DNA of 64,000 nucleotides from positions 310,001 to 374,000 of the forward strand of contig JAGIAH010000009.1 of NCBI GenBank assembly GCA_017744915.1, read 5' to 3'. The notes under the pieces are model-generated. The model had not been told where the DNA came from. It was given only the letters and a program-made list of their open reading frames with translations, and ran no database searches. Position 1 is the first letter of the stretch; each line of letters begins with the position of its first letter. The stretch comes from Agrobacterium tumefaciens. Lineage in GTDB: Bacteria > Pseudomonadota > Alphaproteobacteria > Rhizobiales > Rhizobiaceae. This document shows, one piece after another, positions 17,837 to 26,956 of this stretch. Made by a program: the position numbers and the translations under genes.

Positions 17837-18799
17837 TCAGGCTTTTGCGCAGATGCGGTTTCTCGCCGCTTCATATTCGCTCGCCAGCCGATCGACCAGT
17901 GTCGCCACCGGTTCCACCGCCTTGACGGCGCCGATGCCTTGGCCAGCGCCCCATATGTCCTTCCACGCCTTGGCACCGCCGGTGGCGGTTTCAAAATCCA
18001 TTTTTGAAGGGTCGGCTTCGGGCAGCTTGTCGGGGTCCATGCCGGAGGCGAGGATCGAGCTTTTCAGATAGTTGCCGTGCACGCCGGTAAAGTAGTTCGA
18101 ATAAACGATGTCCTTCGCCTGTGCGTCGACGATCGCCTGTTTATAGCCTTCGGAGGCGCGTGCCTCTTCGGTGGCGATGAAGGGGGAGCCGATATAGGCC
18201 ATATCCGCACCCATCGCCTGCGCCGCGAGGATGGAACCGCCATTGGCGATGGCGCCGGCCAGAAGCAGCGGGCCGTCGAACCATTCGCGGATTTCCTGAA
18301 CGAGGGCAAAGGGTGAAAGCGTGCCCGCATGTCCGCCGGCACCGGCCGCCACCGCGATCAGCCCATCCGCACCCTTGCGGATGGCGGAGCGGGCATGGCG
18401 ATCGTTGATGATGTCGTGCAGCACGATGCCGCCATAGGAATGCACGGCGGCATTGACTTCCGGCACCGCACCCAGCGAAGAAATCACCACCGGCACCTTG
18501 TATTTCACGCAAAGGCCGAGATCGTGCTCCAGTCGCCGGTTGGACATGTGCACGATCTGGTTGACCGCGAAGGGTGCCGCCGGGCGGTCGGGATTGGCGC
18601 GATTATGCGCGGCCAGTTCCTCGGTGATCATCGCCAGCCATTCGTCGAGCTGGCTTTCAGGCCGCGCGTTCAACGCCGGAAAAGCGCCGATGACGCCGGC
18701 CTTGCACTGCGCTAGCGTCAGTTGCGGATGCGAAATGATGAATAGCGGTGATGCTATGACCGGAAGACGCAGATTGTCTTTCAGCACGGACGGTAGCAT
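17837..18799 (-). CDS. Nitronate monooxygenase (2-nitropropane dioxygenase family)
   Basis: A 320-residue FMN enzyme of the NMO/FabK-like TIM-barrel family, oxidising nitronates to carbonyl compound and nitrite. RLPVIASPLFIIS at the N-terminus, the FMN phosphate region LIAVAAGAGGHAGTLSP, the GSILAAQAMGADMAYIGSPFIATEEA segment (partially quoted as AMGADMAYIGS) and a tail resembling the family fit well. The ATG at 18799 has GGGAGGAG upstream. A dyad similar to the one before fadD lies 16 bp upstream of the start, suggesting shared control with fatty-acid metabolism, where nitroalkane detoxification or enoyl-type reactions have been linked to this family. Confidence 0.85.
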   Translation of the reverse strand: MLPSVLKDNLRLPVIASPLFIISHPQLTLAQCKAGVIGAFPALNARPESQLDEWLAMITEELAAHNRANPDRPAAPFAVNQIVHMSNRRLEHDLGLCVKYKVPVVISSLGAVPEVNAAVHSYGGIVLHDIINDRHARSAIRKGADGLIAVAAGAGGHAGTLSPFALVQEIREWFDGPLLLAGAIANGGSILAAQAMGADMAYIGSPFIATEEARASEGYKQAIVDAQAKDIVYSNYFTGVHGNYLKSSILASGMDPDKLPEADPSKMDFETATGGAKAWKDIWGAGQGIGAVKAVEPVATLVDRLASEYEAARNRICAKA

Positions 18800-18814
18800 G
18801 TCTCCTCCCACGAA

Positions 18815-18842
18815 TTACGTTTACGCGCACGTAAGTCAATAT
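18815..18842. promoter_or_regulatory. Candidate operator upstream of nitronate monooxygenase
   Basis: Contains TTTACGCGCACGTAA, a TTACG-N4-CGTAA dyad, followed by GTCAATAT. Same layout as the element upstream of fadD at 7939-7957. Confidence 0.4.
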
Positions 18843-19053
18843 CGCGTTCGGCGACGGATTGAAAGCGAAAACAGCACGGTGCAGACCTCTCGAACCTGCG
18901 TTCGTAACGCCACAATGGATCGATTTTCCTCAAGGCAATCCGGTCTTTATCATAAACGACGCTTGCGGAGGGGCGGCATAGCCGTTACCGAATCGTGAAG
19001 ACATGGCGCAGCGCGGCATATTTTTGCACAGCGCAACAGAACAAGGATCGGTC

Positions 19054-20202
19054 GTGAGCGGACTGGAAACGGCAATCAGAAATGCTCTGGAAAAATCGGA
19101 CAGATCGAACGCCGAAGTTCGTGCACGCATTTACCAATCCTCCCGTCAGGCACTGGAAGCGGGCCTGCGCAAGCAGGGCATAGACGATCCGCAGGTCGTC
19201 TCCCAGCAGCGCCAGCGGCTCGAAAGCCTGATCCATCTCATCGAAAATGAAGAGCGCAACCGTCTCCTGGACAGGGTGGAGCAGCAATTGCGCCCGCCTG
19301 TGCCGGAAAGTCCGGCGCAGGACGATCACTCGGTTGATCCGGTTTCGCAGGGCCCCCATCACGACAATATGGCCGTCGAGCCGGAACTGCGCGGAGAAAC
19401 GCGCGAGGTGCGGCCGGGTGCCGCTGCCGCTGCTCCGGAGCCGCTGAATGCGGCGCGGCGCAATGGAAAGCCGCCGAAGCGGGGCTCCAGCGCGGCCGAT
19501 GCGTCGCTTGCTTTCCGTCCGGAAGGCGCGGTTGGCCGCCGCAAGCGCCGTGGCCTGTTTGCCCGGCTTTTCATCTATGTGACGCTTCTGGCCTTTATCG
19601 GTTTCGGCGCCTGGTGGGTTTATTCTTCCGGCCTGCTGCTGTCGCCGGAACAGCGCGATACCAGCGTGCCCAATCCGCCGGCGCAGGTGCAGGCGGAGGA
19701 TTTCAACGGCACGGAGCCCGCGCCGAGCCTTTCGGCAGGCCGCGGCTTTTCCGATGACTGGGTCGAGGTCTTCAATGCCGAGCGGGGTAGTTCCGGCGTT
19801 TCAGCCGGCCCGCGCGCCAATGTCGAAAACATCGCCACGCCCGCCGGCAAGGCAATACGGGTGACTTCGAGAAGCGTGGCACAGGATGGCGCCGTCAGCG
19901 TCGAGGTTCCGGTGGAGGTAATGCGCGATATGGCAGGCAAGTCCTCGACCATCTCGATCACGCTGCAATCCTCCAGCGATCGCCAGACGCAGGTATCCGT
20001 CTCCTGTAATTTCGCTACGCTGGGTGATTGCGCCCGCCACCGCTTCACCGCCACGGCCGAGCGTGCCGACATGCTGCTCAACGCAACATTCGAGCGTTCG
20101 CTGTCGCCGAATGCGCCGGGCAAGATTTTCATCAACAGCGATATCGACGGCAGCGGCCGCCCGATCAATCTTTATTCCGTGCGCATCCTGCCGGGCCAGT
20201 AA
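19054..20202 (+). CDS. Hypothetical membrane-anchored protein with large periplasmic domain
   Basis: A 382-residue protein with no family I can name. The GTG at 19054 has AAGGA six bases upstream and gives a clean start SGLETAIRNALEKS; an ATG at 19003 is possible. Residues 1-90 are charged and helical (glutamine/arginine rich, probably coiled coil, cytoplasmic). A proline/arginine-rich linker follows, then one transmembrane helix at about residues 172-192 (LFIYVTLLAFIGFGAWWVY). The remaining roughly 190 residues form a beta-rich extracytoplasmic domain with DGAVSVEVPVEVM and SISITLQSSS-type strands that resembles a carbohydrate-binding-like sandwich. Function unknown. Confidence 0.7.
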   Translation: MSGLETAIRNALEKSDRSNAEVRARIYQSSRQALEAGLRKQGIDDPQVVSQQRQRLESLIHLIENEERNRLLDRVEQQLRPPVPESPAQDDHSVDPVSQGPHHDNMAVEPELRGETREVRPGAAAAAPEPLNAARRNGKPPKRGSSAADASLAFRPEGAVGRRKRRGLFARLFIYVTLLAFIGFGAWWVYSSGLLLSPEQRDTSVPNPPAQVQAEDFNGTEPAPSLSAGRGFSDDWVEVFNAERGSSGVSAGPRANVENIATPAGKAIRVTSRSVAQDGAVSVEVPVEVMRDMAGKSSTISITLQSSSDRQTQVSVSCNFATLGDCARHRFTATAERADMLLNATFERSLSPNAPGKIFINSDIDGSGRPINLYSVRILPGQ

Positions 20203-20208
20203 GGGAAG

Positions 20209-20236
20209 GACAGGCGCCTCGAATAGGGCGCCTGTC
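20209..20236. terminator. Hairpin between convergent genes
   Basis: A perfect 10-bp stem GACAGGCGCC / GGCGCCTGTC with an eight-base loop in the 47-bp gap between convergent genes. No T tract on either strand, so termination strength is uncertain. Confidence 0.55.
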
Positions 20237-20249
20237 GTGGTTTCCGCTT

Positions 20250-21131
20250 CTATTTGAGAAAATTCGGTCCCGATCCGACAATCTTGTCGTCGATTTTACC
20301 GATTGCCTCCTTGTCCTTGCCCTCATAATCGAGCGCCAGGAGAATATGGCGAATGAGGTTCACCCGCGCCCGGCGCTTGTCATTGGCGCGCACCACCGTC
20401 CAGGGGGCGGCATCGGTGTGGGTCTTTTCCAGCATCTCGTCGCGTTTTTGCGTGTAGTCGTCCCATTTTGTCAGCGCGGCAATATCCATGTCCGAAAGCT
20501 TCCAGCATTTCAGCGGGCTGTGGCGGCGGTCATGGAAACGGTCGATCTGCGTTTCGCGGCCGATGTCGAGCCAGAACTTGAAAAGATGGATGTCTTCATG
20601 GACCAGCATCTTTTCCAGACGCGGGGTTTCCTTGAGGAAGCGCCTGTGTTCATCCGGGGTGCAGAAACCCATGACGGGCTCCACGCCGGCGCGGTTATAC
20701 CAGGAACGGTCGAAGAGGACGAATTCGCCGGCGGTCGGAAAATGCGAGATATAGCGCTGGAAATACAATTGGCCGCGCTCGGTTTCCGTTGGTTTGGTCA
20801 GCGCCACCACGCGGGCATAGCGGGGGTTGAGATAGGCCCGGGTCGCGAAGATCGCGCCGCCCTTGCCCGCCGCATCGCGACCCTCGAAAACCGCCATGAC
20901 CTTCTTGCCGGTGGCCTGCAGCCAGAACTGCACCTTGACCAGCTCCACCTGCAGCGCCTCCAGGGTGGCGTCGTAATCCTCCCGCTTCATCTTCTTGTCG
21001 TAGGGAAAATCGCCGGCGGAAAGTTTCTTTTCCTCCACCCAGTCTGGAAGAACCGGATCGTCGATATCGAAGCTGCGCAGCTTGCCGCCAATGGTGATTT
21101 CGACCGTCCGCTTCTTCGTTTCTTCGGCCAT
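20250..21131 (-). CDS. ppk2: Polyphosphate kinase 2
   Basis: A 293-residue PPK2-family enzyme that transfers phosphate between polyphosphate and nucleoside diphosphates in the cytoplasm. The Walker A region [11 protein letters not shown], the lid-proximal [16 protein letters not shown] and the Walker B region [13 protein letters not shown] are complete, and the single-domain length fits class I PPK2. The ATG at 21131 follows GGAGGAAAC. It is divergent from phoR with a PHO-box-like element in the shared 232-bp spacer, which ties phosphate storage to the Pho regulon at this locus. Confidence 0.93.
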   Translation of the reverse strand: MAEETKKRTVEITIGGKLRSFDIDDPVLPDWVEEKKLSAGDFPYDKKMKREDYDATLEALQVELVKVQFWLQATGKKVMAVFEGRDAAGKGGAIFATRAYLNPRYARVVALTKPTETERGQLYFQRYISHFPTAGEFVLFDRSWYNRAGVEPVMGFCTPDEHRRFLKETPRLEKMLVHEDIHLFKFWLDIGRETQIDRFHDRRHSPLKCWKLSDMDIAALTKWDDYTQKRDEMLEKTHTDAAPWTVVRANDKRRARVNLIRHILLALDYEGKDKEAIGKIDDKIVGSGPNFLK

Positions 21132-21298
21132 GGTTTCCTCCGGCTGTTGTTGTGTAAAGGCAACTCGCCGCCAATGAGTTCACATCCATTGCCGGAATTC
21201 AAGTGAAAGAGGACCGGTTGGCGGGGCTGTGGCGGCGGTGACGATTGCGGCTGCGATTTTGCGCATATACGTTGTGGAAAATGCGCGATGATGAATCT

Positions 21299-21318
21299 CT
21301 GTCATAAAGCTGGCCTAT
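21299..21318 (+). promoter_or_regulatory. PHO-box-like element upstream of phoR
   Basis: CTGTCATAAAGCTGGCCTAT has one perfect CTGTCAT half-site and a degenerate second half 11 bp later (CTGGCCT), the spacing of rhizobial PhoB boxes. It sits between divergent ppk2 and phoR. Confidence 0.45.
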
Positions 21319-21363
21319 GAGATTTCGATGCGCTGTCAGACAGAGAATGGAAAGCAGGCTGAA

Positions 21364-22635
21364 ATGGCAGTCACGGAAGGCGATGGTGGACTAAGGCTCC
21401 TGGGAAGAAAGCTCGGGCGGAACTGGTTGCCCCTTCTCATCGTCAGCATGCTTGCCGTCGTGGCGGTTGCGGAGCTCAACACGCCCTATATGCCCGCCGC
21501 CCTGTGGCTCTGCGCCGTCATTGCCATTCTCACCGTTCGGGACCGGCCAGCCACGGTTTCCGAAAAGAACGGAAATAGGGGCGAGGAAACGGACGAGCCG
21601 GAAGCGCCGAGTGAAAGCGTCGTTTCCGGTGTGAGGGCAGGCCTCGCAGTGCTGGACACGCCCGTTTTCATCCTCGACAAGAATGCCAGCGTCCTGTTCC
21701 AGAACGGTGCGGCCGAACGCGCTTTCGGCCAGCTGCCCGCCGGCGCGCATATTTCCGCAAGGCTGCGCTCGCCCGGCCTGCTGGATGTCATCCGCGAAAC
21801 CATCACCACCGGCCAGCCCAACCAGGTCGAACATTCGGAGCGTTTTCCCTCCGAACGGGTCTTCATCGTTCGCATCGCCCGTGCGGATGTGGGCGAGGGG
21901 GCAGGCCCGCCATTCTACATCCTGTCGTTCCGTGACGTCTCGGAGCTTCGCCGCATCGACCGTATGCGCAGCGACTTCGTCGCCAATGCGAGCCACGAAT
22001 TGCGCACGCCGCTCGCCTCCCTGCGCGGTTTCATCGAAACCATGCAGGGGCCGGCCCGCAGCGACCCAAAGGCGCAGGAGCGCTTCCTTGCCATCATGCT
22101 GGACCAGGCAACCCGCATGAGCCGGCTGGTGGACGATCTCATGTCCCTTTCGCGGCTGGAATTGCGGGCAAACATCGCGCCGGACCAGAAGGTCGATCTC
22201 GTGCCCGTCATCGGCCATGTGCGCGATGCGCTGCTGCCGCTTGCGGACGAGCTGGATGTGACCATCACGCTGCATCTGCCCGACCGCCCGGCAGAAGTGC
22301 AGGGGGATCGCGACGAGCTGGTGCAGGTCTTCCAGAATCTCGTTGAAAATGCTTGTAAATATGGCCAGGAAGGCAAGGTCGTGGATGTCTGGCTGCGGGC
22401 CGAACCCGGCAAGCCGGTTGAGGTCAGCGTCATCGACAAGGGACCGGGCATTCCCGCCGAACATGTGCCGCGCCTGACCGAGCGTTTTTATCGCGTCAGC
22501 GTCGCCGACAGCCGCTCGAAAAAGGGAACGGGGCTGGGGCTTGCCATCGTCAAGCACATCCTCACCCGCCACCGCGCCCGCCTCATTATTAAATCGGAAC
22601 TGGGCAATGGCACGGACTTCACCGTCAGATTTTGA
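21364..22635 (+). CDS. phoR: Phosphate-regulon sensor histidine kinase
   Basis: A 423-residue membrane histidine kinase. Two N-terminal hydrophobic segments (LPLLIVSMLAVVAVAEL and a second ending AIAILTV-type) anchor it, a PAS-like domain occupies about residues 85-190, and the H-box NASHELRTPLASLRG holds the phosphorylated His. N, G1, F and G2 boxes follow as NLVENACKYG, VIDKGPGIP and KGTGLGLAIVKHI. The absence of a large periplasmic domain is typical of PhoR, which senses phosphate through PstSCAB-PhoU encoded immediately downstream. The start may be 21328 or 21364; the latter has AGCAGG upstream. Confidence 0.92.
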   Translation: MAVTEGDGGLRLLGRKLGRNWLPLLIVSMLAVVAVAELNTPYMPAALWLCAVIAILTVRDRPATVSEKNGNRGEETDEPEAPSESVVSGVRAGLAVLDTPVFILDKNASVLFQNGAAERAFGQLPAGAHISARLRSPGLLDVIRETITTGQPNQVEHSERFPSERVFIVRIARADVGEGAGPPFYILSFRDVSELRRIDRMRSDFVANASHELRTPLASLRGFIETMQGPARSDPKAQERFLAIMLDQATRMSRLVDDLMSLSRLELRANIAPDQKVDLVPVIGHVRDALLPLADELDVTITLHLPDRPAEVQGDRDELVQVFQNLVENACKYGQEGKVVDVWLRAEPGKPVEVSVIDKGPGIPAEHVPRLTERFYRVSVADSRSKKGTGLGLAIVKHILTRHRARLIIKSELGNGTDFTVRF

Positions 22636-22696
22636 CATAAAGGACGTTGCGGCTTTTAATATCGCAAAACTTTATAAATTAAATCAATAATTTAGG

Positions 22697-22717
22697 TTGT
22701 CACAAATCTTTCACTGA
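22697..22717 (+). promoter_or_regulatory. PHO box upstream of pstS
   Basis: TTGTCACAAATCTTTCACTGA holds two TGTCAC-like direct half-sites 11 bp apart; a further inverted TGACAT follows. Located about 115 bp before the pstS start, a standard PhoB-activated layout. Confidence 0.6.
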
Positions 22718-22830
22718 AGTGACATAAAAGGATGTGGCTACGGTGGTTAAGAAAAGGTCGCCGAGCGCAAGCTAAGAGCGAGTGTCGCTATCGGCTGCGT
22801 CCACAACAAAGCCCACGACGGGAGAGACAA

Positions 22831-23865
22831 ATGAACTTCGCTAAATTTTCCGCAGCAGCCCTGGTGGCTTCTGTCGCCTTCGCTGGCGCCGCCGCTGCTC
22901 GCGACCAGATCCAGGTTGCTGGTTCCTCCACGGTTCTGCCCTACGCCAAGATCGTTGCCGAAACCTTTGCCGAGACCTTCCCGAACTTCAAGGCTCCGGT
23001 CGTTGAATCCGGCGGCACGGGCGGTGGTCTGAAGGCATTCTGCTCCGGCGTCGGTGAAGGCACGATCGACGTTGCCAACGCTTCGCGCAAGATCAAGAGC
23101 GACGAACTGGCTGCTTGTAAGGCTGCTGGCGTTGCCGACGTTCAGGAAGTGAAGATCGGTTACGACGGTATCGTCTTTGCGATGGACTCCTCCAACAAGG
23201 ACATCAAGCTTGAGCCGAAGGACCTTTACCTCGCTCTCGCCGCTGAAATCGTCAAGGACGACAAGCTCGTTGCCAACCCTTACAAGAAGTGGTCCGAAAT
23301 CAACAAGGAACTGCCGGACGTAGCGATCGCTGCTTACATCCCGGGTTCCAAGCACGGCACGCGCGAAGTCTTCGAAGAGAAGATCATGGCTGACGGCTGC
23401 AAGGAAGCTGGCGCCACCGACGCCATCAAGAAGCTGATCACCGATGCCAAGCAGGCTGCTGCCAAGTGCGTTGCAGTCCGTAAGGACGGCGCTGCAGTCG
23501 ACATCGACGGCGACTACACCGAAACGCTGGCCCGTATCGACGCCAACAAGACTGGCCTCGGCGTTTTCGGCCTCGCTTTCTATGAAAACAACGCTGACCG
23601 CCTGAAGGTTGCGACCGTTTCCGGCGTCGTTCCGTCCACGGAAACCGTTGCCAGCGGCAAGTACCCGGTTTCCCGCCCGCTGTTCTTCTACGTGAAGAAG
23701 GCTCACCTGGGCGTTATCCCGGGCCTCAAGGAATATGTCGAGTTCTTCGTTTCTGACGAAATGATCGGCCCCGACTCCCCGCTCGCAAACTACGGCCTCG
23801 TTGCCGCTCCGGACAAAGAGCGTGAAGAAATCCGCGCCAAGTTCGCTGCCGGCGCTTCGATGTAA
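22831..23865 (+). CDS. pstS: Phosphate ABC transporter, periplasmic binding protein
   Basis: A 344-residue periplasmic protein. The signal peptide ends AGAAAA-RD at about residue 23. The mature protein starts with IQVAGSSTVLPYAKIVAE, and the phosphate-binding ESGGTGGGLKAFCSG loop and the GSKHGTREVFEEKI segment contribute phosphate contacts; these motifs are characteristic of the long PstS subtype. The ATG at 22831 follows GGGAGAG. It is the first gene of pstSCAB-phoU-phoB and is preceded by a PHO box. A strong hairpin after the stop limits read-through into pstC, matching the high need for binding protein. Confidence 0.95.
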   Translation: MNFAKFSAAALVASVAFAGAAAARDQIQVAGSSTVLPYAKIVAETFAETFPNFKAPVVESGGTGGGLKAFCSGVGEGTIDVANASRKIKSDELAACKAAGVADVQEVKIGYDGIVFAMDSSNKDIKLEPKDLYLALAAEIVKDDKLVANPYKKWSEINKELPDVAIAAYIPGSKHGTREVFEEKIMADGCKEAGATDAIKKLITDAKQAAAKCVAVRKDGAAVDIDGDYTETLARIDANKTGLGVFGLAFYENNADRLKVATVSGVVPSTETVASGKYPVSRPLFFYVKKAHLGVIPGLKEYVEFFVSDEMIGPDSPLANYGLVAAPDKEREEIRAKFAAGASM

Positions 23866-23873
23866 TAAAGAAA

Positions 23874-23903
23874 GAGGGGTGCGGCCTGCCGCACCCCTCG
23901 TTC
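23874..23903 (+). terminator. Partial terminator between pstS and pstC
   Basis: An 11-bp perfect stem GAGGGGTGCGG / CCGCACCCCTC with a CCTG loop, weakly T-rich downstream (GTTCC). Probably attenuates rather than ends the operon transcript. Confidence 0.7.
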
Positions 23904-24138
23904 CGCTTCGGTGCCATTCCGCCTCGGCGATTGTCTCCGGTTGACAGTTCCCATCCATCGCCATCCACATGATTATTCATGGATTACAGATGGATAGGAT
24001 GTATCAACCTTGACGCTTGCCAGACTTTATTACAGTCAGGCGGCAAGCATCTCCGGATGGTCCAGCGGTCTCGTTTTGATGACTTTTTGATTTGCCCGAT
24101 ATCGCACCGTGCTCTTGAGGCACGCCGAGGGAACTCTA

Positions 24139-25623
24139 ATGAACACATCGATCCTTTTGCTGATACTGGCGCTCATCGGCATCGGCAGCTATCTGCTCGG
24201 CAGCCGCCGCGCTGTTGTCCTGTCTAGTGGTCGCCCCTCCAGCATGCATTCCCGTGCCGGTTATCACGGCTCTTACGCGGTCGTCTGGGCTGTCTTGCCC
24301 GCGGCGTTCATCCTCTGTGCCTGGCTGGTCGTCAGCCCGTTGCTCGTCACCTCTGCGGTGCGCGGCAATTTCCCGGAGGATATCCGGGCGCAATCCGAGG
24401 CACAGCAGAGCCTGACCTATGGCATGGTGACCTCCATCGCCCGCGGCCTTCAGCGGCTGACGCCGGAGGAAACCGCGCAGGTTGAGGCGGACACGGCAGC
24501 GGTCCGGCCGCTTCTGGCATCAAAGGGTGTCGCGATCGCCGGCGATCCCGAGCGGTTCATGGTTGATGCCGCCAAAACGCTCAACGCCATGACTTCCACC
24601 AGCCGCATCGCGATGATTGCGACGGTGCTGCTGGTCGCGCTTGGCGGTGCAGCCTATGCGCTGCGGGCGATCGCCCCGCGCTTCAGGGCGCGCAACCAGG
24701 TCGAGAAGGTCATTCTCGCGGCGCTGCTCGTCGCCTCGTCCATCGCCATCCTGACGACCATCGGCATCGTGCTCTCGATGCTGACGGAGGCGATCCAGTT
24801 CTTCACCATGGTCCCTGCGCACCAGTTCTTCTTCGGAACCGTATGGGATCCGCGGTTTGCGGCAGCCGGTGCGACGGACTCCTCCGGTCAGTTCGGCCTG
24901 ATCCCGCTGCTTGCCGGCACGCTCTATATCGGCCTCGTCGCCATGCTGGTCGCAGTTCCCGTCGGCCTGTTCTCGGCGATCTACATGTCGGAATATGCCT
25001 CGCCGCGCTTTCGCGCGGTGGCAAAGCCGCTGCTCGAAGTGCTCGCAGGCATCCCCACTATCGTCTACGGCTTCTTCGCGCTGACGACGGTCGGTCCTTT
25101 CCTCAGAGACATCTCCGCGCACATCAACGGTCTGGCGACGGGTGACTACGCCAATTTCATCCAGGCGCAGAGCGTCATCACCGCCGGCTTCGTCATGGGC
25201 ATCATGCTGATCCCCTATGTCTCGTCGCTGTCGGATGACATCATCACCGCCGTGCCGCGATCGCTGCGCGACGGTTCGCTCGGCCTCGGCGCCACCCGGT
25301 CCGAAACCATCAAGAAGGTCATCGTTCCCGCCGCTCTTCCCGGCATCGTCGGCGCCGTACTGATGACGGCCTCGCGCGCCATCGGCGAGACCATGATCGT
25401 GGTTCTCGCGGCGGGTGTTGCGGCGCGCCTGCAGCTCAATCCTTTCGAGCCCATGACCACCGTCACGGTCAAGATCGTCAGCCAGCTTACCGGCGACCTT
25501 GAATTCACCTCGCCGCAGACGCTGGTCGCTTTCGCGCTCGGCATCACGCTTTTCGCCATCACGCTTTGCCTGAATATCTACGCGCTTTACATCGTGCGCA
25601 AATACCGGGAGCAATATGAATGA
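24139..25623 (+). CDS. pstC: Phosphate ABC transporter permease PstC
   Basis: A 494-residue inner-membrane permease, far longer than the roughly 320-residue E. coli PstC. The first 200 residues add two or three extra membrane segments and a soluble loop; the core six-helix domain occupies the C-terminal half, including the EAA loop DGSLGLGATRSETIKKVIVPAALPG (partially quoted as LGATRSETIKK). Long PstC proteins of this kind are usual in alphaproteobacteria. The ATG at 24139 follows GAGGGAAC. It overlaps pstA by four bases, so the two permease subunits are translationally coupled. Confidence 0.93.
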   Translation: MNTSILLLILALIGIGSYLLGSRRAVVLSSGRPSSMHSRAGYHGSYAVVWAVLPAAFILCAWLVVSPLLVTSAVRGNFPEDIRAQSEAQQSLTYGMVTSIARGLQRLTPEETAQVEADTAAVRPLLASKGVAIAGDPERFMVDAAKTLNAMTSTSRIAMIATVLLVALGGAAYALRAIAPRFRARNQVEKVILAALLVASSIAILTTIGIVLSMLTEAIQFFTMVPAHQFFFGTVWDPRFAAAGATDSSGQFGLIPLLAGTLYIGLVAMLVAVPVGLFSAIYMSEYASPRFRAVAKPLLEVLAGIPTIVYGFFALTTVGPFLRDISAHINGLATGDYANFIQAQSVITAGFVMGIMLIPYVSSLSDDIITAVPRSLRDGSLGLGATRSETIKKVIVPAALPGIVGAVLMTASRAIGETMIVVLAAGVAARLQLNPFEPMTTVTVKIVSQLTGDLEFTSPQTLVAFALGITLFAITLCLNIYALYIVRKYREQYE

Positions 25624-26942
25624 CCGACATCGTCTCTCCCGCAGCCGGCGCCAGCGCCGTGAACAAGGCCACGCGCCGTGATATCGGTATCAAGCGCCGC
25701 TATGCCGCCGAACGTCGCTTCCGTGCCTACGGAATGGCAGCGATTTCTTTCGGCCTCATCTTCCTCTTCCTGCTGCTCTGGTCGGTCGTATCCAAGGGCC
25801 ACACCGCCTTCCAGCAGACGATGATCACCGTTCCGGTCGAGTTTTCGGAACAGATCATCGATCCGAAGAATGAGCGTGCCACAAATCCCGCAAAGCTGAT
25901 GACGGCCAATTACCCCGTCATCGCCCGCGATGCGGTTGCCAAGGTTCTCGGCGTTGCGCCGACCGACCGCGCCGGCCTTCGCGCCGTCAACGTCATGATC
26001 TCGGACAGCGTGCGCACGCAGCTGCGTGACATCGTCGTCGCCGATCCCGCCGTCATCGGCACCACGCGCACCGTTACGCTTCTGGCGTCGGGTGATGTCG
26101 ACAGTGCCTTCAAGGGCCAGGTCGATCTGACTGCGGATGAAGCGAACCGCCGCATCTCGAACCAGCAGCTCGGCTGGATGAACCAGCTGGCCGAAAGCGG
26201 CCAGCTCGGCAAACATTTCAACACCGGCATCTTTGTTAACGGCGCATCGAGCCGTCCGGAAGCGGCGGGTGTCGGCGTGGCGCTCATCGGCTCCTTCTAT
26301 ATGATGATGATCGTCCTGGTGCTGTCCTTGCCGATCGGTGTTGCAGCCTCCATCTATCTTGAGGAATTTGCCCCGAAGAACCGTCTGACGGATCTCATCG
26401 AGGTGAATATCAACAATCTCGCGGCCGTTCCCTCGATCGTTTACGGTCTGCTCGGTCTCTCGGTCTTCATCAACTTCATGGGCTTTCCGCGCTCGGCTTC
26501 GCTGGTCGGCGGTCTTGTCCTGACGCTGATGACGCTGCCGACGATCATCATCGCGACCCGTGCCGCATTGAAGGCCGTGCCGCCGTCGATCCGCGACGCG
26601 GCACTCGGTCTCGGCGCTTCCAAGATGCAGACGATCTTCCACCATGTGCTGCCGCTCGCCATGCCTGGCATCCTGACCGGCACCATCATCGGCCTCGCCC
26701 ACGCACTGGGCGAAACGGCGCCGCTGCTCCTGATCGGCATGGTGGCATTCGTCGCGAATTACCCGACAACGCCGATGGATCCGTCCACGGCCCTGCCGGT
26801 GCAGATTTACATGTGGGCGAACGAAGCCGAACGCGCCTTTGTCGAAAGGACATCCGGCGCTATCATCATCCTGCTTTTGTTCCTCATCGTCATGAATGTT
26901 GGCGCAATCCTGTTGCGTCGCCGCTTCGAGCGGCGCTGGTAG
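25620..26942 (+). CDS. pstA: Phosphate ABC transporter permease PstA
   Basis: A 440-residue membrane subunit, again longer than E. coli PstA (about 296 residues). An N-terminal membrane segment near residues 38-60 precedes a large periplasmic insert, and the permease core is C-terminal with the EAA loop DAALGLGASKMQTIFHHVLPLAMPG (partially quoted as LGASKMQTIFHHV). Start ATG overlaps the pstC stop as ATGA. With PstC it forms the translocation channel for phosphate, powered by PstB 15 bp downstream. Confidence 0.93.
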   Translation: MTDIVSPAAGASAVNKATRRDIGIKRRYAAERRFRAYGMAAISFGLIFLFLLLWSVVSKGHTAFQQTMITVPVEFSEQIIDPKNERATNPAKLMTANYPVIARDAVAKVLGVAPTDRAGLRAVNVMISDSVRTQLRDIVVADPAVIGTTRTVTLLASGDVDSAFKGQVDLTADEANRRISNQQLGWMNQLAESGQLGKHFNTGIFVNGASSRPEAAGVGVALIGSFYMMMIVLVLSLPIGVAASIYLEEFAPKNRLTDLIEVNINNLAAVPSIVYGLLGLSVFINFMGFPRSASLVGGLVLTLMTLPTIIIATRAALKAVPPSIRDAALGLGASKMQTIFHHVLPLAMPGILTGTIIGLAHALGETAPLLLIGMVAFVANYPTTPMDPSTALPVQIYMWANEAERAFVERTSGAIIILLLFLIVMNVGAILLRRRFERRW

Positions 26943-26956
26943 AGGGAGATTGAGCA

